Shown: positions 12,049 to 25,970, numbered from the stretch's first letter. The stretch is 64,000 nucleotides of DNA from Sitta carolinensis (GCA_032173965.1 CM063283.1:37115743-37179742); one strand, 5' to 3'. Notes: generated by a model from the letters alone, not told the origin. Program-made: numbers and translations.

Positions 12049-15000
12049 AGAGGTGGAGACCCTTTTCTCTTCCCTTGCCATTGCTTAGTGGTCAAAATGA
12101 GATTGGGATACCAACTGGATAGCGGTAAAATTCTCTGTCTGAGAAAATCCAACAAGCTGGTCAGCAAGAAGACAAATACCACAAACAGACACTATTCATC
12201 TCTGTTGAAGCTATTCAGGTGCATGGAAGGGAATGAAAGATTTCTTGGACAAGAGAAAAAAATTAGCATGAATCTGTGTCATGATAAGAGAATTCATCTA
12301 GAAGGCAGAAAGTTGAGTCCTAATCTGTGCTTAAATAATGTTTTATTGTAAACTAAGCCAAATCTGTAGACTACAGCCAGAAATCCTTCACTCAGATAAA
12401 TAGTCTGCTACTTTTTTTTTCCCCCCTCTCTTTGTAGTTTAGTAGATCTCTCAGTCTCTTCTTCAGTCTTAACATTATTATCCTGACCTGCCTAGAGGAT
12501 GATGATTATTTTTCTTTATAATAGAGTGAAGTTGTATGGCTCTGCTTCAACTGAAAAAGTCTTTCTCTCTGTGTGTTTCATATTCTGCAGAAGTAGTCTA
12601 TAGTTGTGATGATTGCATACAAGTTGGTGACTGTTCCTCTTTCTGCTGTAGCTGTGTTAAAGGTTAAAGCCATTTCATAGTTAGGTGACTAAGGTCTTTA
12701 TACAATAACCACCGTAGCCTCAAACACTTCGCCAAGGTGATTTATATTTAAAAGCGAAGGGGATGAATAGATCGTGGAGTGTGTCTCATTCTTCAGGGAA
12801 ACATTGTAAATGACTGACTTCCATGGAACTTCTGCAAAAGTTGGGCTAGTTGAAAAATATTTCCCCATAAAACTTTTGAAAAAAACAAAAGTCTATGAGT
12901 AATATTTTTGTAAAATGACTAGAATATGTTGTAATGCAGTGTTTACTGTTTAAAGATTGACTTATTCACAATTTCAAAATATATTTTGCTTGCTTTTTGC
13001 CTGGACACAGATTCCTAGAAGTGAACTATCCAACCTCCGAAAAATAACAGTATATATTTGAAACATCATCACAGTACTTTTCAGAACTGATGGGAAATGG
13101 TGCCACATCTAATACATTATTTATCAAGCTACAATTTCAGGAATAACAAATATCTTAATTAGTGGAATTAATCAATTATGCCTTCGTACATTAGTTGCCT
13201 GTAGTCCTCTATAAGGAGAAAAGAAAAAAAGTTTCTTTTATTCTACCTTTTTAAAATGTGGTTATCATGCTCTCCTTCTTTCAAGCATTTAGAACAAAGT
13301 CCTGATAATTTAATTACATGCCTCATTCAAATGCAGGATCATATGAACCTGTAATGGCTCAAATAATCTGTTTACTAATAATTCATCCAGTAGTGCTTTT
13401 TTTTTGAAGGGAGAGGGGGAGAACCTTATCTGCAATTTCACTTTGGTACAGTATTATGAAAGAATAACAATATAGTTGTACGGTCTGCCATTTAGTTCAG
13501 TGTTTTTGGGTGCATTTAAGCTATTGAATTAATCTCACTTTTAAACAATAGAATATAATACTTTAATAGCTTGCCTCTGCACTGGCTTTGTGGGATGCTG
13601 AAATTAGTATTATAATGCACTGTGTATCGTTTCTGCTGAATCTGATTGCTTTAGCAGCAGTCAGGTTGATAGTATCAGGTTCCAGCTTGCTGGGTCAACA
13701 TGGACCCAGGCCATGAAAGGAGAAAGGTTCAGGGAAAGTTCATTTCTATTGTTTTACCATGGTTACAAAACAGAAAAAAAAAAGAAGAAATCCTGCATTT
13801 GTAACTTATTGCTTCCTTGGGCCCTGAAGGTAGTATGATTTTTTTTCCTCTTAAATTGAACACAGAAATATAAACCTCCTGATTATCTGTAATGTAAACA
13901 AAAGAATATTTTCTGATCACTTTTAAAGTAAAACACAGATGTTCTGCATTGACTGCTGATGTCATTATACAAAGTGTTTGTATTCATTTAATTTGATCTC
14001 CCAAACTGTTAGCATTTAAATTTGTTACTAGGTCGATAGAAAAATGAAAACTTCATTGTGGCTTTATAATACTGACTTTTGTTTACATAATTTTCACTTT
14101 AATTAACTCACAGTAAGCCTGTTGAAATAAGTATGTTTGCTTTTTCTCTAAAATAGAAGCAGTCAATTGAAGATTTTCTTTTTATTGTGATTATAATATG
14201 AAGAAACATTTTCATGAAAAAGCATGAATTTAAATATCATCATATGTGTGTAACATTTATGGCACAGTTGTAAACCACTTGTGAGGTACCGTTATGAAAG
14301 GGTTTAAATCTTAAGATAAATATGTTTGTTACAATTATAATGGAAAAAGAAAGAATGAAAGATGTAGCACAATGTTAGTATGTTATACATGAGAACTGGT
14401 GAAGAAAGCTTATTGTACAGCACTGAGTACTTCATACAAAATCATATAATGGGTGTAATATAGAATAAAATTTGGTATTTGATATGAAGAAATTCTGAAA
14501 AGCAAATGGTTTCACAAACATTTCTCTTAATGGGAAGATTTGCATGAAATTTGACTGAACTCTGAAGGTTGTGACACAGCATAATATTTAACAATACATT
14601 TTTATTTATAAAGGCTTTTATGTGTAATTCTCATAAGACACTTTTTGGATAAGTGAAGCCATTTTTAGATTTGATTGTTACACAAGCCAGAGATAATGGT
14701 ATTCAGTAGAATGCTAGTTCTGGAAACCAGCTTTCAGGGCTAAGTTTATATTTGTTATTTTCCAGAGTTGCCTGCTTCTATTATTATTAACTGTGATCTC
14801 ATTAAGAAAAACAAATTTCACATATGCTAAGCTGGGCCAGGATGAATGTGTATTTTAATTTAAGATCTTTGGGGAACATACAGATAATATTGTTGACTTA
14901 GTATAAGTCATTAATCTTCCAAGACAGTGCAAGGCATAGCTCTTGGTCTCTCTACCCAAAGAGGTTTACAAGAGATGTCTGTGGTCATTTGAAAGATTCA

Positions 15001-15336
15001 TTTCACTATAAAATTGTAACTGACTGAATTGAGTTTGAATCCTGATGTGGAAAGGAAGAAAAAAAGGAAAATGTTTGTTTGGTGTATGTGAAAGTTAGAA
15101 AAAGTTAAGAGTGCAAGGAATACTAGGTAAACTCTATTACCCTTTGTTTATCCTTGACTGCACTTCTAGGTTTGGTATCCATTAGCAAATGACATCTGGT
15201 TTTTCATTTGATTATGGTGCTCGTTTTCTTTCTTAAATGATGTGTTAATGTTGTGGTGCCCTGCTAATCACCTGCAGGGATTGTAGTCTGTGTGTATGCA
15301 TACTGCACAAACAGATAGTGAATGTGTGTTTGCATA
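12049..15336 (+). other. DACH1 intron, unique sequence
   Basis: Non-coding. Apart from the block listed separately at 12640-12800, the sequence is AT-rich without recognised repeats. Several homopolymers of 8-10 bases occur. The ORF at 12088-12351 begins just after a CR1 copy and has no family similarity. Confidence 0.55.
12640..12800. promoter_or_regulatory. Candidate conserved non-coding block
   Basis: A non-repetitive stretch with retained CpGs (CCGTAG, TTCGCC, GCGAAG, ATCGTG) in a locus otherwise poor in CpG, including ACAATAACC and GGTTAAAG. The composition suggests constraint. This is inference only; no alignment was possible. Confidence 0.25.
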
Positions 15337-15540
15337 CAGAATCATGGAATCATTTAGACTGGAGCCATTAACCAGACCCTTCCGAGTCCACCACTAAACC
15401 ATGTCCCTAAGAGTCCCAGCTACATGCCTTTTATATTCATCTGGGAATGGTGACTCAGCTTCTCAGGGCAGCCTGTTCTGATGCTTGATAACCCTTTTGG
15501 TGAAGAAATTCTTTCAAATATCCAGTCTGAACCTCCTCAG
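15337..15540 (-). mobile_element. CR1 LINE fragment, 3' end, antisense
   Basis: Read on +: AGAATCATGGAATCATTTAGACTGGAG, CCACTAAACCATGTCCCTAAG, GGGAATGGTGACTC, GGGCAGCCTGTTCTGATGC, TGGTGAAGAAATT and AATATCCAGTCTGAACCTCC. All are ordered landmarks of the reversed CR1 3' end. The GGTTGGAAAAGACC stretch is damaged. Confidence 0.93.
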
Positions 15541-18500
15541 ACTGACAGGTCTGTAATTCCTAGTATGAAGATACTACAGTGATCAGTCTTGTAGAGTGTG
15601 GATCTGTCATGGCGGGGAAATGGAGAATACTCATCTTCCACCATTTAGTTCTTAGAGAAAGAGTCACAGGAGCTGGAGTTGAGCTGTTTGCATACTGTGT
15701 GTTTCTCCAGTCCAGTTGCGTAGTGCATAGTCTTGCAGCCCAGTGGGAGAGAAGGTGGCAGTCAGTACTTAGCAAAGAGAGTGAAATCTAGGTTGCTTCC
15801 TCCTTTGAGTTAAGGTTCTTTGGGGTGAGAACACCTGTTGCCTTGGTACTATCAGCCTAGAGACTCCTGTGCATGGAGAGTGTGCTGTACCTTATGGCCT
15901 ATATACACATGTATGTGCAATATACATATTACACCCATACAAGCAAATGTGTGAAGAGTTACTTTGTAAGAGAGAGCGCTCTTGCAAGGACTACATACAT
16001 CACCTACTCATGGGAGTCTGAAGCACGCCTTGTCATTTTTTTTTCTCTTAAATTGTTAAATAAACAGTTAAATGGGAAAAAAATGACTGCTTTGCTGTTC
16101 CACATAGTGCCTAAAAACTTTAAATTTTTTATCTCTTTTAAAAGATAGTATAATGAAGATATACTGAGAGATAAAATGAGAAAGCAACATTACAAACTTA
16201 TATTATGCTTACGAACAAGTGTTATACTTTGCCACTTTATACAGTTCATTTAAAACTGATAAGAATATATCTGTTACCCATTTCAAGAAAATTTAGAGAA
16301 GGGTAATTAATACAAGATTCTTCTAATTTGCTACTTTATTGCTGTACTCTCTTCTTCAAATATTGATAAGTTTTTGGGAAAACTGCATGAACACACTGTC
16401 CAGTTAAAGCTTGGGAGTGCTTTTGTATTGGAGAGCTATAAAGTCATGGAAACATCACTGACTTTCTGCCAAGCATGCAATCAAGCACATTTCTGGACAG
16501 GATAATGTCTAATTTGATCCTTGTTCTGTAAAAGACACAGTCTTCTGCTGTTCTTTTTTTTTCTTAAGAACCTGATCCATTACCACACAAGCACGGTTCT
16601 GCCAGTACTTAGAAACAGCATAGGAAAGCATAAGGTTTGGTCAAATAGGTGTTTCTTTAGTATCATCTTTAGTAGTGGATTGAAGCTTGAAACAACAAAA
16701 GCTAAAACAAAGTCTCAAACAAATATAATATCTTGGGTAAACTCTAGCACTGATGAAAATGTACCTCTTAGTTTGATCCATAACAGTTTGATCACCATGT
16801 CTAATATTCAGAGAACATCAGCCACAACTAAATCAGGAAAAAAAAAAAAAACAAACCCCTTTTTATTAGTATATTTGATGATTTGTATGATTTTTTATTC
16901 CTGAACCCTTAACTTGCATGTAACAACATTTTCAGAGCTTTTCTGTGTCTGAGCAAGACAGAGTGATAGAAAAGTAGGGTTTTGTAGAACAAAAACAGAG
17001 GTAAATCTTTGAGGAATATGGCAAATCAAAATATAATTGTGAATTGGCACCTACTTTAACTCTTGTCTTACTTGAGTCTGGGCATAGATAGAAAATCTGT
17101 TTTAATTATTGTGATTAATTTGTATTTCATTTCATTTTATTATCGTAATGTTCAGTCAGGATTTGTTCTTGTTGTGCTATGAGCTATATGGCCAGAGCCA
17201 AAAGAGAGCTCTGTGCACATGTTATGTATGGAGATGTGCCAGGCACAGTGTATGTCAATCAGATATCATATGAATGTGCATACTGGCCAGCTATAGTAGG
17301 CCCCAGGTGCTGCAAGTCTTGATGCCATTTTGCCCATCCTGGAAGTATATTCCTGTCTAAAATTCCCTTACATGAAAGTCTGCAGTATGTGTCCCATGCT
17401 GCGGAAGAGGTGAGTTCTTAAAAGGAAGGATGAATTGGATTGAAGATTTCTTACTGAGAATTCATTGTTGAGAATGCATTTGTAAGTATTAGAGTAACTT
17501 TATGAATTTGGTCATTTTACTTTGGGAGTTCTTTATTCTGGCTAAAGTGAGATGTTTTTGAGGAACACATCTTTTCAGTCACAATGCAATAGTAATATGA
17601 CTGAATTTCAGTCTGATGTCTTCATCATGTACTTTGAAGATGGGAGGTAAAGGGACTAGTAGAGCACGTGTAACTTTTCCAGTCACACAATAAATATAGA
17701 GTATATCCGTATTAAAATAAACTTCTTGGTAATTGATTTAGGCTTTTCTATAAATTAGATCCTTTGATATCTTCCTATGTAGTTCTGCTGTATGAAGGTT
17801 CATAATGGAATTGCCAGAATTACAATGAAATATAAATAATCTTAATTTTAAAAAAAATCTTATCAGAAGTAGATACATTCATCAGCTCTGTTATCTAAAA
17901 AACTAGTCCTTGTACTACTATTTAGAAATGACTGATTAACCTTTCAGTGTTTCCTTAGGATAACACATTAATAGCAGACTGTTATTTCTGATAGGATGGA
18001 CTTTATGTAAGGTAGTTAAGGGACACTTGGGGAACTGGCTGCTTTTCAGGCCTGCAAATAATTTACCTTCAAACACTGACTAAGGGCTATGGCAGCGTAT
18101 TTTAAGGTGTCACCAGATTCAATCCTCTGTAGCTTGATAGAAATGCACTGAATGACTTTAGCATTGTTGAAAGGATAACAAATCAGAGTGTCTTTGGTTG
18201 AATCACTGTAATTGTTTCCATTTGGACCTATAGTACTATCTGGTTTTTTATGGTTCTTTTTTTAAGGACTTAGGAGTCTTGGACTGGTATTCTTTATTGT
18301 TCAAATTACTATAGCAGTACTGCTTTGGACAGAAAACTGTGTTACCGTTCATATGTTTATAGATGATGCTCTGCAAGGGAATGGGAAGTTGATTGTTTCT
18401 GTTCCTTGCCTTGCACAAGGAAAATAAAATACAAATTTATTTTACAATTTTCCATAATAGAGTATAATGGCAAAGCAAGTCTACATCTTGAACACTCTAA

Positions 18501-18548
18501 CACACCAAGTAACTTGATTTTGCAAACAGATTTTGGGGTCTGGGTACA

Positions 18549-18557
18549 CAGGTAAGT
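18549..18557 (+). other. Cryptic splice-donor match CAG|GTAAGT
   Basis: A perfect match to the nine-base U2 donor consensus inside the intron. A weak acceptor-like site (ACAATTTTCCATAATAG) ends at 18460 and would define a 91-bp pseudo-exon. Nothing shows that it is used. Confidence 0.3.
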
Positions 18558-21500
18558 TTTTTGGAGTGTACTGTAATTTAGTTTTGCCCTATGAGTTCAT
18601 ATTTTACTCTGCTTCGGAAGTAAAGTACATCTAGAGTACACACAGGGATTTACTGATGAAAGGGCGTCTGCAAGGGCAATCCCTGCCATGTATCTCTTGG
18701 TCTGCATGGGTTTTTGGTGATGAGCATTGTGCTGGGTGGTGCACAAACCCATGGCTGTACTGAGAGCTGGTTACTGTCACAAACAATTTGAAGTTGGAAT
18801 GGTAGAGATGAAACTAATGGTGCATATTTATTAGCTTCTAATTTAAGACTTGCTTATTGATATCAAATAGAAGTGCACTCAAGTAGTAGACGCACTCATT
18901 CAGACCCCAGATATCATCTGCTCAAAGCAACTTGTAGTTTTTAATGTTCAGTACTTATCAGAAGATTAATACTTATTTTGTATTTATAAATATATGCAAA
19001 TATAGCTCGCCTTATCTAAAGGTTTAAATTCTTGATTTTAGTGGATACTGCATGGTTACCATCAATCTGTGTTACTCCAGCTGAACAGTTACAGCTGTAC
19101 TAGGGAGAGTCTTTTCAGTATTTCATACTACTACTGTTACTCTCAAATGTACAATAAAAGTCACTTGGAAGCTTTTATTTAGGCAATTCCAGCAATTCTT
19201 TGGAAGTGTATGGTTAATGAGTGTGGGTTTTCAGAATTAAAAATAAGGTGAATAAAGGGCAGTGAACATTAACCATAGTCTCTGGCAGAAGCTAGTATAA
19301 AATTTTTCATTTTGAGTATAAAGAGTTTTTTAAAGGGCAAAGGGTTTAAGATATAGGCAGCTTCAGTAAAGAGGTGACAGTTCACTTGTTTTAGCATTTC
19401 ATACAAAGAATTGTGGCCAATTAACTGACAAGTGCATTCAGATATTACAGTGGATACACTGATATGGTAGAACTTCATTATCAACTGTTATGAATAAAAA
19501 TAGCATATTAATTAACAAACTGCCATGAGAACCTGAATATTTTCACGAAATACCGTGAATCGTACAGTGTTTTTCTTCTTTCTTTCTTTTTTTTTTAAGT
19601 AAATCATCATTGTGATGTTTATGTATCTTATATTTAATACAGACGGTAATGAACATTAGCTCTGTGACCCCTGGAGCAGTGGTGGGCTTGCACCTTATGT
19701 AGATGCTTTTCTTGTAGTGTTTCTGCTCTTTTTTTGTAAAGTGGTTCTCAAAATGGCAGCTGCTCCCCAGTATGTCCTGATTGGAAAAAAATCAGATTAT
19801 ATTTTTCTATAGAAGTTAAACAAAAATTTCTTAGATTAAGATAGTTACTTATGTTCTGTATGGTTACATATGTGTTCAAAAGAGGAGTATGCTGTTATAT
19901 GGCCTATTTCTGCTTTGAGTCTAATTGGTTATTTGTACATGCAATTATCTGATTTATGTTCACAAATTTGTAATTACATGTGCAAGTTATATGCAGAGAT
20001 GAATACAGATGGTTGGAAAACAAGCCTTGAAGCAGGACTGTTCATTCCAACTAAAGTTCATACATTTAAATCATTGTTTCAGGCCATATGCAGACTCTAA
20101 CAGACGTAACCACAAGAGTTAGGCTTGCTTTACATTAGGAATCATCTCAGCAACTTAAAGTAAAAACTTTTTTAAAAAAATGAAAGCTTAAAATTCTTTT
20201 AGATTTGTGTCATTATGGATCAAGCCTGCCATTCTGGCCTATTAACTCCATGCTTGACATTTTTATAATATATTTAGTAGATGATGTTTTGAGGGGATGT
20301 TTTTAGAATTAAAAGCCTAAGAAAAGATGAAAACAGTTGAGGAAAAAATAGGCTTTGCATCTGTTATAGTTTGGGGTTTCATGTGGGTGAATAACACTGT
20401 TAGAAGGAATCATTTAACTCGTATATTTAAATTTTGGGTGGGGTTTGTGCTGTAAGGTTGAGTGAAATGGGAAAGGCATCTGTTATAACTTGACAGAAAG
20501 AGCATTTTGTGGGAAGCGTGCACTTTACATCACTACTTTTTCCACTTTTTTTTTTTTTTTGTAGTTGCAGAATTATTCTGAAAAGACAGCAGTGTACACA
20601 GAAGAAATAAATATGATTTTTCAAGGTTTTCTTATATTGTTTTATTGTTATTTTCTTGTTTCCTTGATATTGGCAGTAGAACTTTATTCAGGGTCACCAG
20701 TGCTGTGACTTCGGAGTACTGTTTCTGAAGCAAGGTTTATATAATAAAAAAAATATATCAATATGGTTTGAATCTATGCATGAGTTCTCTTTAATAATTG
20801 CATTTCATTGTTCATGCAGACATTTTCAACTCTAGCTTGTATGGCTGTCATCATCAGAAGCTTGTGTTTCACAGTTATTACATAATCAGGAGAGCCTACA
20901 TACTTACATGTTTTAAGAACTTTCAGGAAGATCTAGTGTTTCAGCTAATTAGATGAAGCAGTGAGTTTTTTGGCTTAATTTACTTCTGACATCATAATTC
21001 TGCCACCCAACAGAATTAGCTTCACGTCTTACCTATTTTTCCTTTTCCTATAGATGATTTACAGATCTCCATTTCATTAAGAGAACAGGCATATGTCAGT
21101 AATATTTTGAGCTTATGTACACTCACAGCTGTATTTAAATCTGGTCTGTACTTACTCCAGTAACACTCAGATTTCTAAGTGGTTTTATTTCATTTCTTGC
21201 CCTTTAGATCTTTCATATATTCAAGTAATATGATCAGTCACAGAGAATTTTTTTCTTATATTCTTTGATTGTGTTTGTAGTAGGACTTCAACCATCAAGG
21301 GAGAACTGGCAGGTGTTCCTGTAATATAGATTTTATATATTCTTGCACTCTTGTACTTTGTATTTATACTCTTGTTTCAAGAATATTACCAACCTTGCTG
21401 GAAACCAGAGTGACTTGGGCTGCAGTATTGGGGAGAATGGAAATGACATACTGTTTACAAGGCAGTTCTGTTAGTAAAAGAAATAATTCAACAAGGTCTT

Positions 21501-21713
21501 CTCTACCCCAGCAAAAGAGTAGCATCCAAGGACTAACCTGTGCTTCCTGTATTGCTGTGCTGAATGACTTTGGAATGGGATATGGAGTGAAATACATTTT
21601 CTTCCATTTATTTTTCTTTCGCTGATAAACTGGTAGTGCATTTCTGACCCAATATCCACTTTTTGTCCATTTTGGTTAAAAAATAGGAGTAAAGTGTTCT
21701 GTTACTGAGATAC

Positions 21714-21740
21714 AATATTTCATCAAATAATATTTCATCA
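21714..21740 (+). repeat. Short direct repeat AATATTTCATCA x2
   Basis: Two identical 12-base copies separated by three bases, read directly. Probably a local slippage duplication. Confidence 0.85.
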
Positions 21741-22299
21741 GGATGATTTCTCCACTGTTCGCTCCTGTAACACAACCTAATTCTTTTGGCGATCATTCAT
21801 GCACTTCTTTATGAAGATTTTGAAACAGATCTTTGTATTTATTTTTATCAGCATTATTTGCTGTCTCAGTAACTCCTAATATATCATGAGTTCAGCCCTA
21901 ACTATTGCGTGAGAACATTTTCTGTTTAACTGTGAGAAGAAAAATAAATTTAAGGTAATTGCACTGAGAGTTTTATTGTTTTACAAGACTGCTGCAAGTA
22001 AAAAGGACATGGTGTGACTTCTGATGGTTGTTTTATTAACTGCCGAAATAAATGCATGCTCTGTCTTAGAATTGCATTTTTTATTTTGTTCTTGAGTGGG
22101 GAAGGGGAAAACCTAAAATAGTAAAGTATAAGGTTTGGATCGATGTACTTTGTCATTTTTTTTGCCTTTAAAATGCTATTTCAATGCATTAGAGATATTT
22201 ATGAAGGTTACCTTGGCAAGCAGGTGTTTTCCAAGCAAAGGAATTAAATTACACAAAAGGTTTAGTCAGTCTTCCTAGACCTTATTTTTCAGTACTGAC

Positions 22300-22560
22300 A
22301 CGCCCTTGGCTCAAGTCTTGCAAGTGTGAAGGCTGCACGTATGATGAGAGCAGCATTAGAAGCTATCCCCAAACCCAGAAACACCATGCAGGGGGAGTCC
22401 ACTGCCTGTGGTTACAGGTTGTCACAGGGCATCCCTGTCTTTACATTCAGTCAGCGAGTGACACCTTTGGCCCTTTTGCAGTGTCCATTTTATGGACAGC
22501 ACATAATAACTACTCCCAGCTGATCACCTAAATTTCATTCAGCCAGCTTCTTTGAGGTCA
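22300..22560. promoter_or_regulatory. GC-balanced non-repetitive block, possible regulatory element
   Basis: More GC than its surroundings, non-repetitive, with CCTGTGGTTACAGG (containing a RUNX-like TGTGGTT) and GGTCAAAAGTTC (a nuclear-receptor-like half site). A 65-codon ORF lies here without family similarity. A regulatory role is inferred from composition only. Confidence 0.2.
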
Positions 22561-22894
22561 AAAGTTCTGTGTCAGGCTTTGAAGCAGTAAGGGGAGATGG
22601 AACAGATGAGAAATAGAGCATAGATTTTCAAAATGTACGTAAATGAGATGCATAAATGCTGATGCAGCTAAAATTGGTGTTGATATTCTAAGCTGTTTTA
22701 GGCAGTTCTAAGAATTTAAAAATACGTCAAATAAATACACCAATTCCTTGTTACAGATTTGCTATCTATCACTTCTGGAATGTAACTTTTCCTGTCACTT
22801 CCCAATATTGCTGATTATAAAACTGTCTGGCCAATGGTAGCTTCATTGCATCATGTATGCTCAGCTATAGATGAGGACAATATTTCTGTGCACT

Positions 22895-22952
22895 AACTTG
22901 CTCACAGACTAATTAAAAATAAACTTGCTCACAGACTAAGATTAAAAATAAA
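22895..22952 (+). repeat. Tandem duplication of a 27-29-bp unit
   Basis: AACTTGCTCACAGACTAA followed by ATTAAAAATA occurs twice in tandem (from 22895 and from 22922). The second copy has two extra bases (AG). A recent local duplication, read directly. Confidence 0.93.
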
Positions 22953-25778
22953 CCTTTAAATGTAGAAAACAAACCCTTAAATTAATTAATTTTGGCAGGA
23001 AAAACAGTTTGCCTTCTTACTACTGGTCAGACTTGCAGTTTTCTTTAGGGACGCTTCGTGTATTTAATAAAAATAATTTTAAGGAGTAAAATTTTAATAA
23101 ACGTTAATATTGCACAATTGTTCCTTAGAATTAGGATATGAGAAAGATAAATCACAGAATTATCTCAACATTTTTGACCACTTAGTTTCCTAGCACGTGT
23201 TTTTGCAATGCAGTTAGTCATCTGTAAAATGCTAGTGACATGCTCTGAGAATTATATACTACTCATGAAGAGTTTCAGCTGTTTTGGAACCAAACCTTCC
23301 TTGGTGCTCAGAGCTCTTAACAGAAATCAGTAGGAGGTCTACTTACCAAGGCTGTCAAGGATGAGACCCTTAAATTTTAACTTCAGGTCTGTCTTCTGGC
23401 AGATAGTAATAAAGGCTGAATGCAGTCTGGTTACATTTAAAGCCAAGCAGATAAGCACATACTACTGTCCTGTTGTCCTTTTCCATGTGATTTTACAGGG
23501 CTAGGTTTTCTGTTGATTATGTCTGCTTTTATTTGTTTAGCACTATGAAAACATTTCTAGGAGCGAGCTCCTACTTGATTAAGCAACCGAAGTTATGTAA
23601 AACTTTAAAAATATTATCAAAGCATAACGACATTTGAAGTGATAAGGAATACCGATTCTTCCATTTCTTATTCTTTAATTCAGCCATCTGTTGTTTTCTG
23701 GATTTGGGAAGACAGGAAGGATATAAGACTAATATGTGTTGATCAAAAGACCAAAAAATAACCATATTCTTAGCCTTAAATGTAGCCTCAATTGCTTCTC
23801 ATGCTAATCCCAGTGCAGCAGACAAATACACCCTTTTTCTTCAAAGATGAAAATGCTACAGCTGTAGTATTCCTTGATGTATTTATGAAATTTAAGGAAT
23901 GAAATACAAATCTGGCCGAAAATGGATGGATTTATTTTCAGTCATTCTGGAAAGTTCTGGTTATCTAATTAGCTTATGTTAGTGAAGAAAATATTTGAGA
24001 CTTTCAAGATTCACTAATCTGCACTTTGAGTTCCTCATTCACATAATGGCATATTGTAACTGTAAATCATGATAATTTCTACAAAAATAAAGATCAGTTG
24101 TCTGTGGTAACGTCTTTTAAGACTTGAGAAAAGTTTGATAATTTTATCACAAACTGACACAAACTTACAGAAAAGGCCAATGCATTTTCATGGGAATAAA
24201 TACATTTAGATGATTCACTTCAAAAGCTTGGCTACTAAGCTAGTAGTACATAGTCCAGCAGAAAGCTTTCATTTTCTTCTTCAACATATGTTATCTCACA
24301 TATGAAAGTTAAAGTTTTAGAGCAGAAAATATCTTACTTAATATTTCTAAAAGCAGAGTGGCAATCTATTGGATATCTTTTCTAATGGGTAAACAAAGAA
24401 CTTTTAACTTCCCTATAGGCTTCTCCCCAGGCCTTTAAAACACTTAATCTTGAGGTTTCCTTGAATCTTTGTTGATACTGTCTTATTTTTGCTTTCTCTA
24501 ATTTACTCTTTCAAGAACAAAACAGTACACAGGAAAATCAGCTGTGACTTCCAGATGTAGCACTGCTTCTTCCAGTGTCTTTTTCTGGAGTCCCAGAATA
24601 CTCCTTGACATATCTGTTCTATAACCCTAGATGTTCACAAGGTATTCACTTTGGCTTTTGGGGTTCTGGGATTTCAGACTGTTTATTTTAGCTCTAAAAA
24701 ATCCAGACTCTAGACATCTTCAAAATTAAAATGGGTCATCTTTGAGTAGTTAACCCATTGAGATAATTAGCATTTCCTTAAGAAGTCAAATGTGCTTTCA
24801 GAAAAAACAGTGTAATTCTTCCAATAATTGCATTCAGATAAAAGACAAAATCTTACAATTTCTTTTAGATGTCTGTAAAAGCTTATGTACAAAATTAAAT
24901 TTGAGTAAAAATAGTATTATCATCAGCTTTTAAATGAAGATTTTTGTTTCTCAGTGTCATCAACTAGAAGAAAAGATTACATTGCTCTGGCATTTAAATG
25001 CATCTTTTACATAATAAATCAACTCATACCTATTAAAATTATGTTTATTTTTTTTATACTGAAGACGAATCTACTGATTTTAGTACAAAAATAGGAATGT
25101 GAGTATATAAGATTTCTTGGCATGAAAATGAACATGCCCTAATCTAAAAATAAGTAGGTCTTTACTATACTCAAGTTTATGAAAAATACCAACAAAATGA
25201 TTTATTAAGCTATTTTTATCATCCTGTTTATGATAGTTAAACTAATTTGCTATGCTTTTGATATTTTTTATCATGTAGCTATAAAAATGATAATGAACTA
25301 CAAAACAACATACAAATTTTCAATTCTAGTCAAAGTGATTATTTTTTAAAGTGATTTTTTTGTGCCATTTTCCCCACAACTTTGGTAATGATTCATACAA
25401 AATTCTTGCAAATCTTATAGTTTGAAAACAAATCATACAAAATGTTAGTATTTCAAGTTAGTGGATGGTTAATGAAACAAATACTTAACAAATGACAACT
25501 AACAAATTAAGTCAAGTATTGCTACTCAATCAGTTATTAAGGACAATTAGATGTATTCATTTTAATTGTTTATTGCATAGTTTACCATGCCTGTAAATCA
25601 GATCTTCCAGGCCTTAAGAAATAATTCTGAATTTCTCTTGCAGTGTTTTTCTGCCTTGTTATAAGAAAAAAAAACATGTTGCTTAAATAGGTTAAATATG
25701 TTAAAGGCCTTTTAATAGTAGATTGAAGCTAGTGTCACTTGATTAAATAGGTTTCCTTCGCAGAAGTTTCATTTAAAT

Positions 25779-25970
25779 AGAATCAAAGAATAAGCTGAGT
25801 TGGAAGAGCTCCATAAGCATCGAGTCTAGTTCCTGGCCCTGCACAGGACCATCCCCAAGTCACATCATGTGCCTGAGAGTGTTGCCCAGACACTCCTTGA
25901 ACTGCCAGGCTTGGTCCTGTGACCGCTTTCCTGGGGAGCCTGTTCCAGTGTTCCATCTATGGGGTGAAAT
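25779..25970 (-). mobile_element. CR1 LINE fragment, different subfamily, antisense
   Basis: Read on +: AGAATCAAAGAATAAGCTGAGTTGGAAGAGCTCC, TAGTTCCTGGCCCTGCACAGGACC, CATGTGCCTGAGAGTGTTG, CACTCCTTGAACT, GGCTTGGTCCTGTGACC and GGGGAGCCTGTTCCAGTG. This wording (GAGCTCC, GCACAGGACC, GCCTGAGAG) fits a CR1 subfamily other than the Y-like copies elsewhere in the window. Confidence 0.92.

Larger units (their letters stand above)
15541..25778 (+). other. DACH1 intron, unique sequence, about 10 kb without a recognised CR1
   Basis: Long stretch of AT-rich non-coding sequence. Runs of A14 (16838-16851), a T-rich/CTTT tract (19571-19596) and T15 (20546-20560) occur. The 127-codon ORF at 16521-16904 (+) is low-complexity at both ends and shows no family motif. 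The 17160-17415 part is more GC-balanced and ends with a donor-like GAG|GTGAGT. No exon is supported. Confidence 0.5.

Noticed and set aside
16521..16904. 127-codon ORF on the + strand, the longest in the window
   Set aside because: Begins in a T-rich run and ends over an A14 run. The product is low-complexity with no domain, signal or family similarity, and sits deep in an intron.
17160..17415. Possible additional exon ending at GAG|GTGAGT
   Set aside because: No acceptor with a good pyrimidine tract at a suitable distance, and no DACH1-like peptide in any frame.
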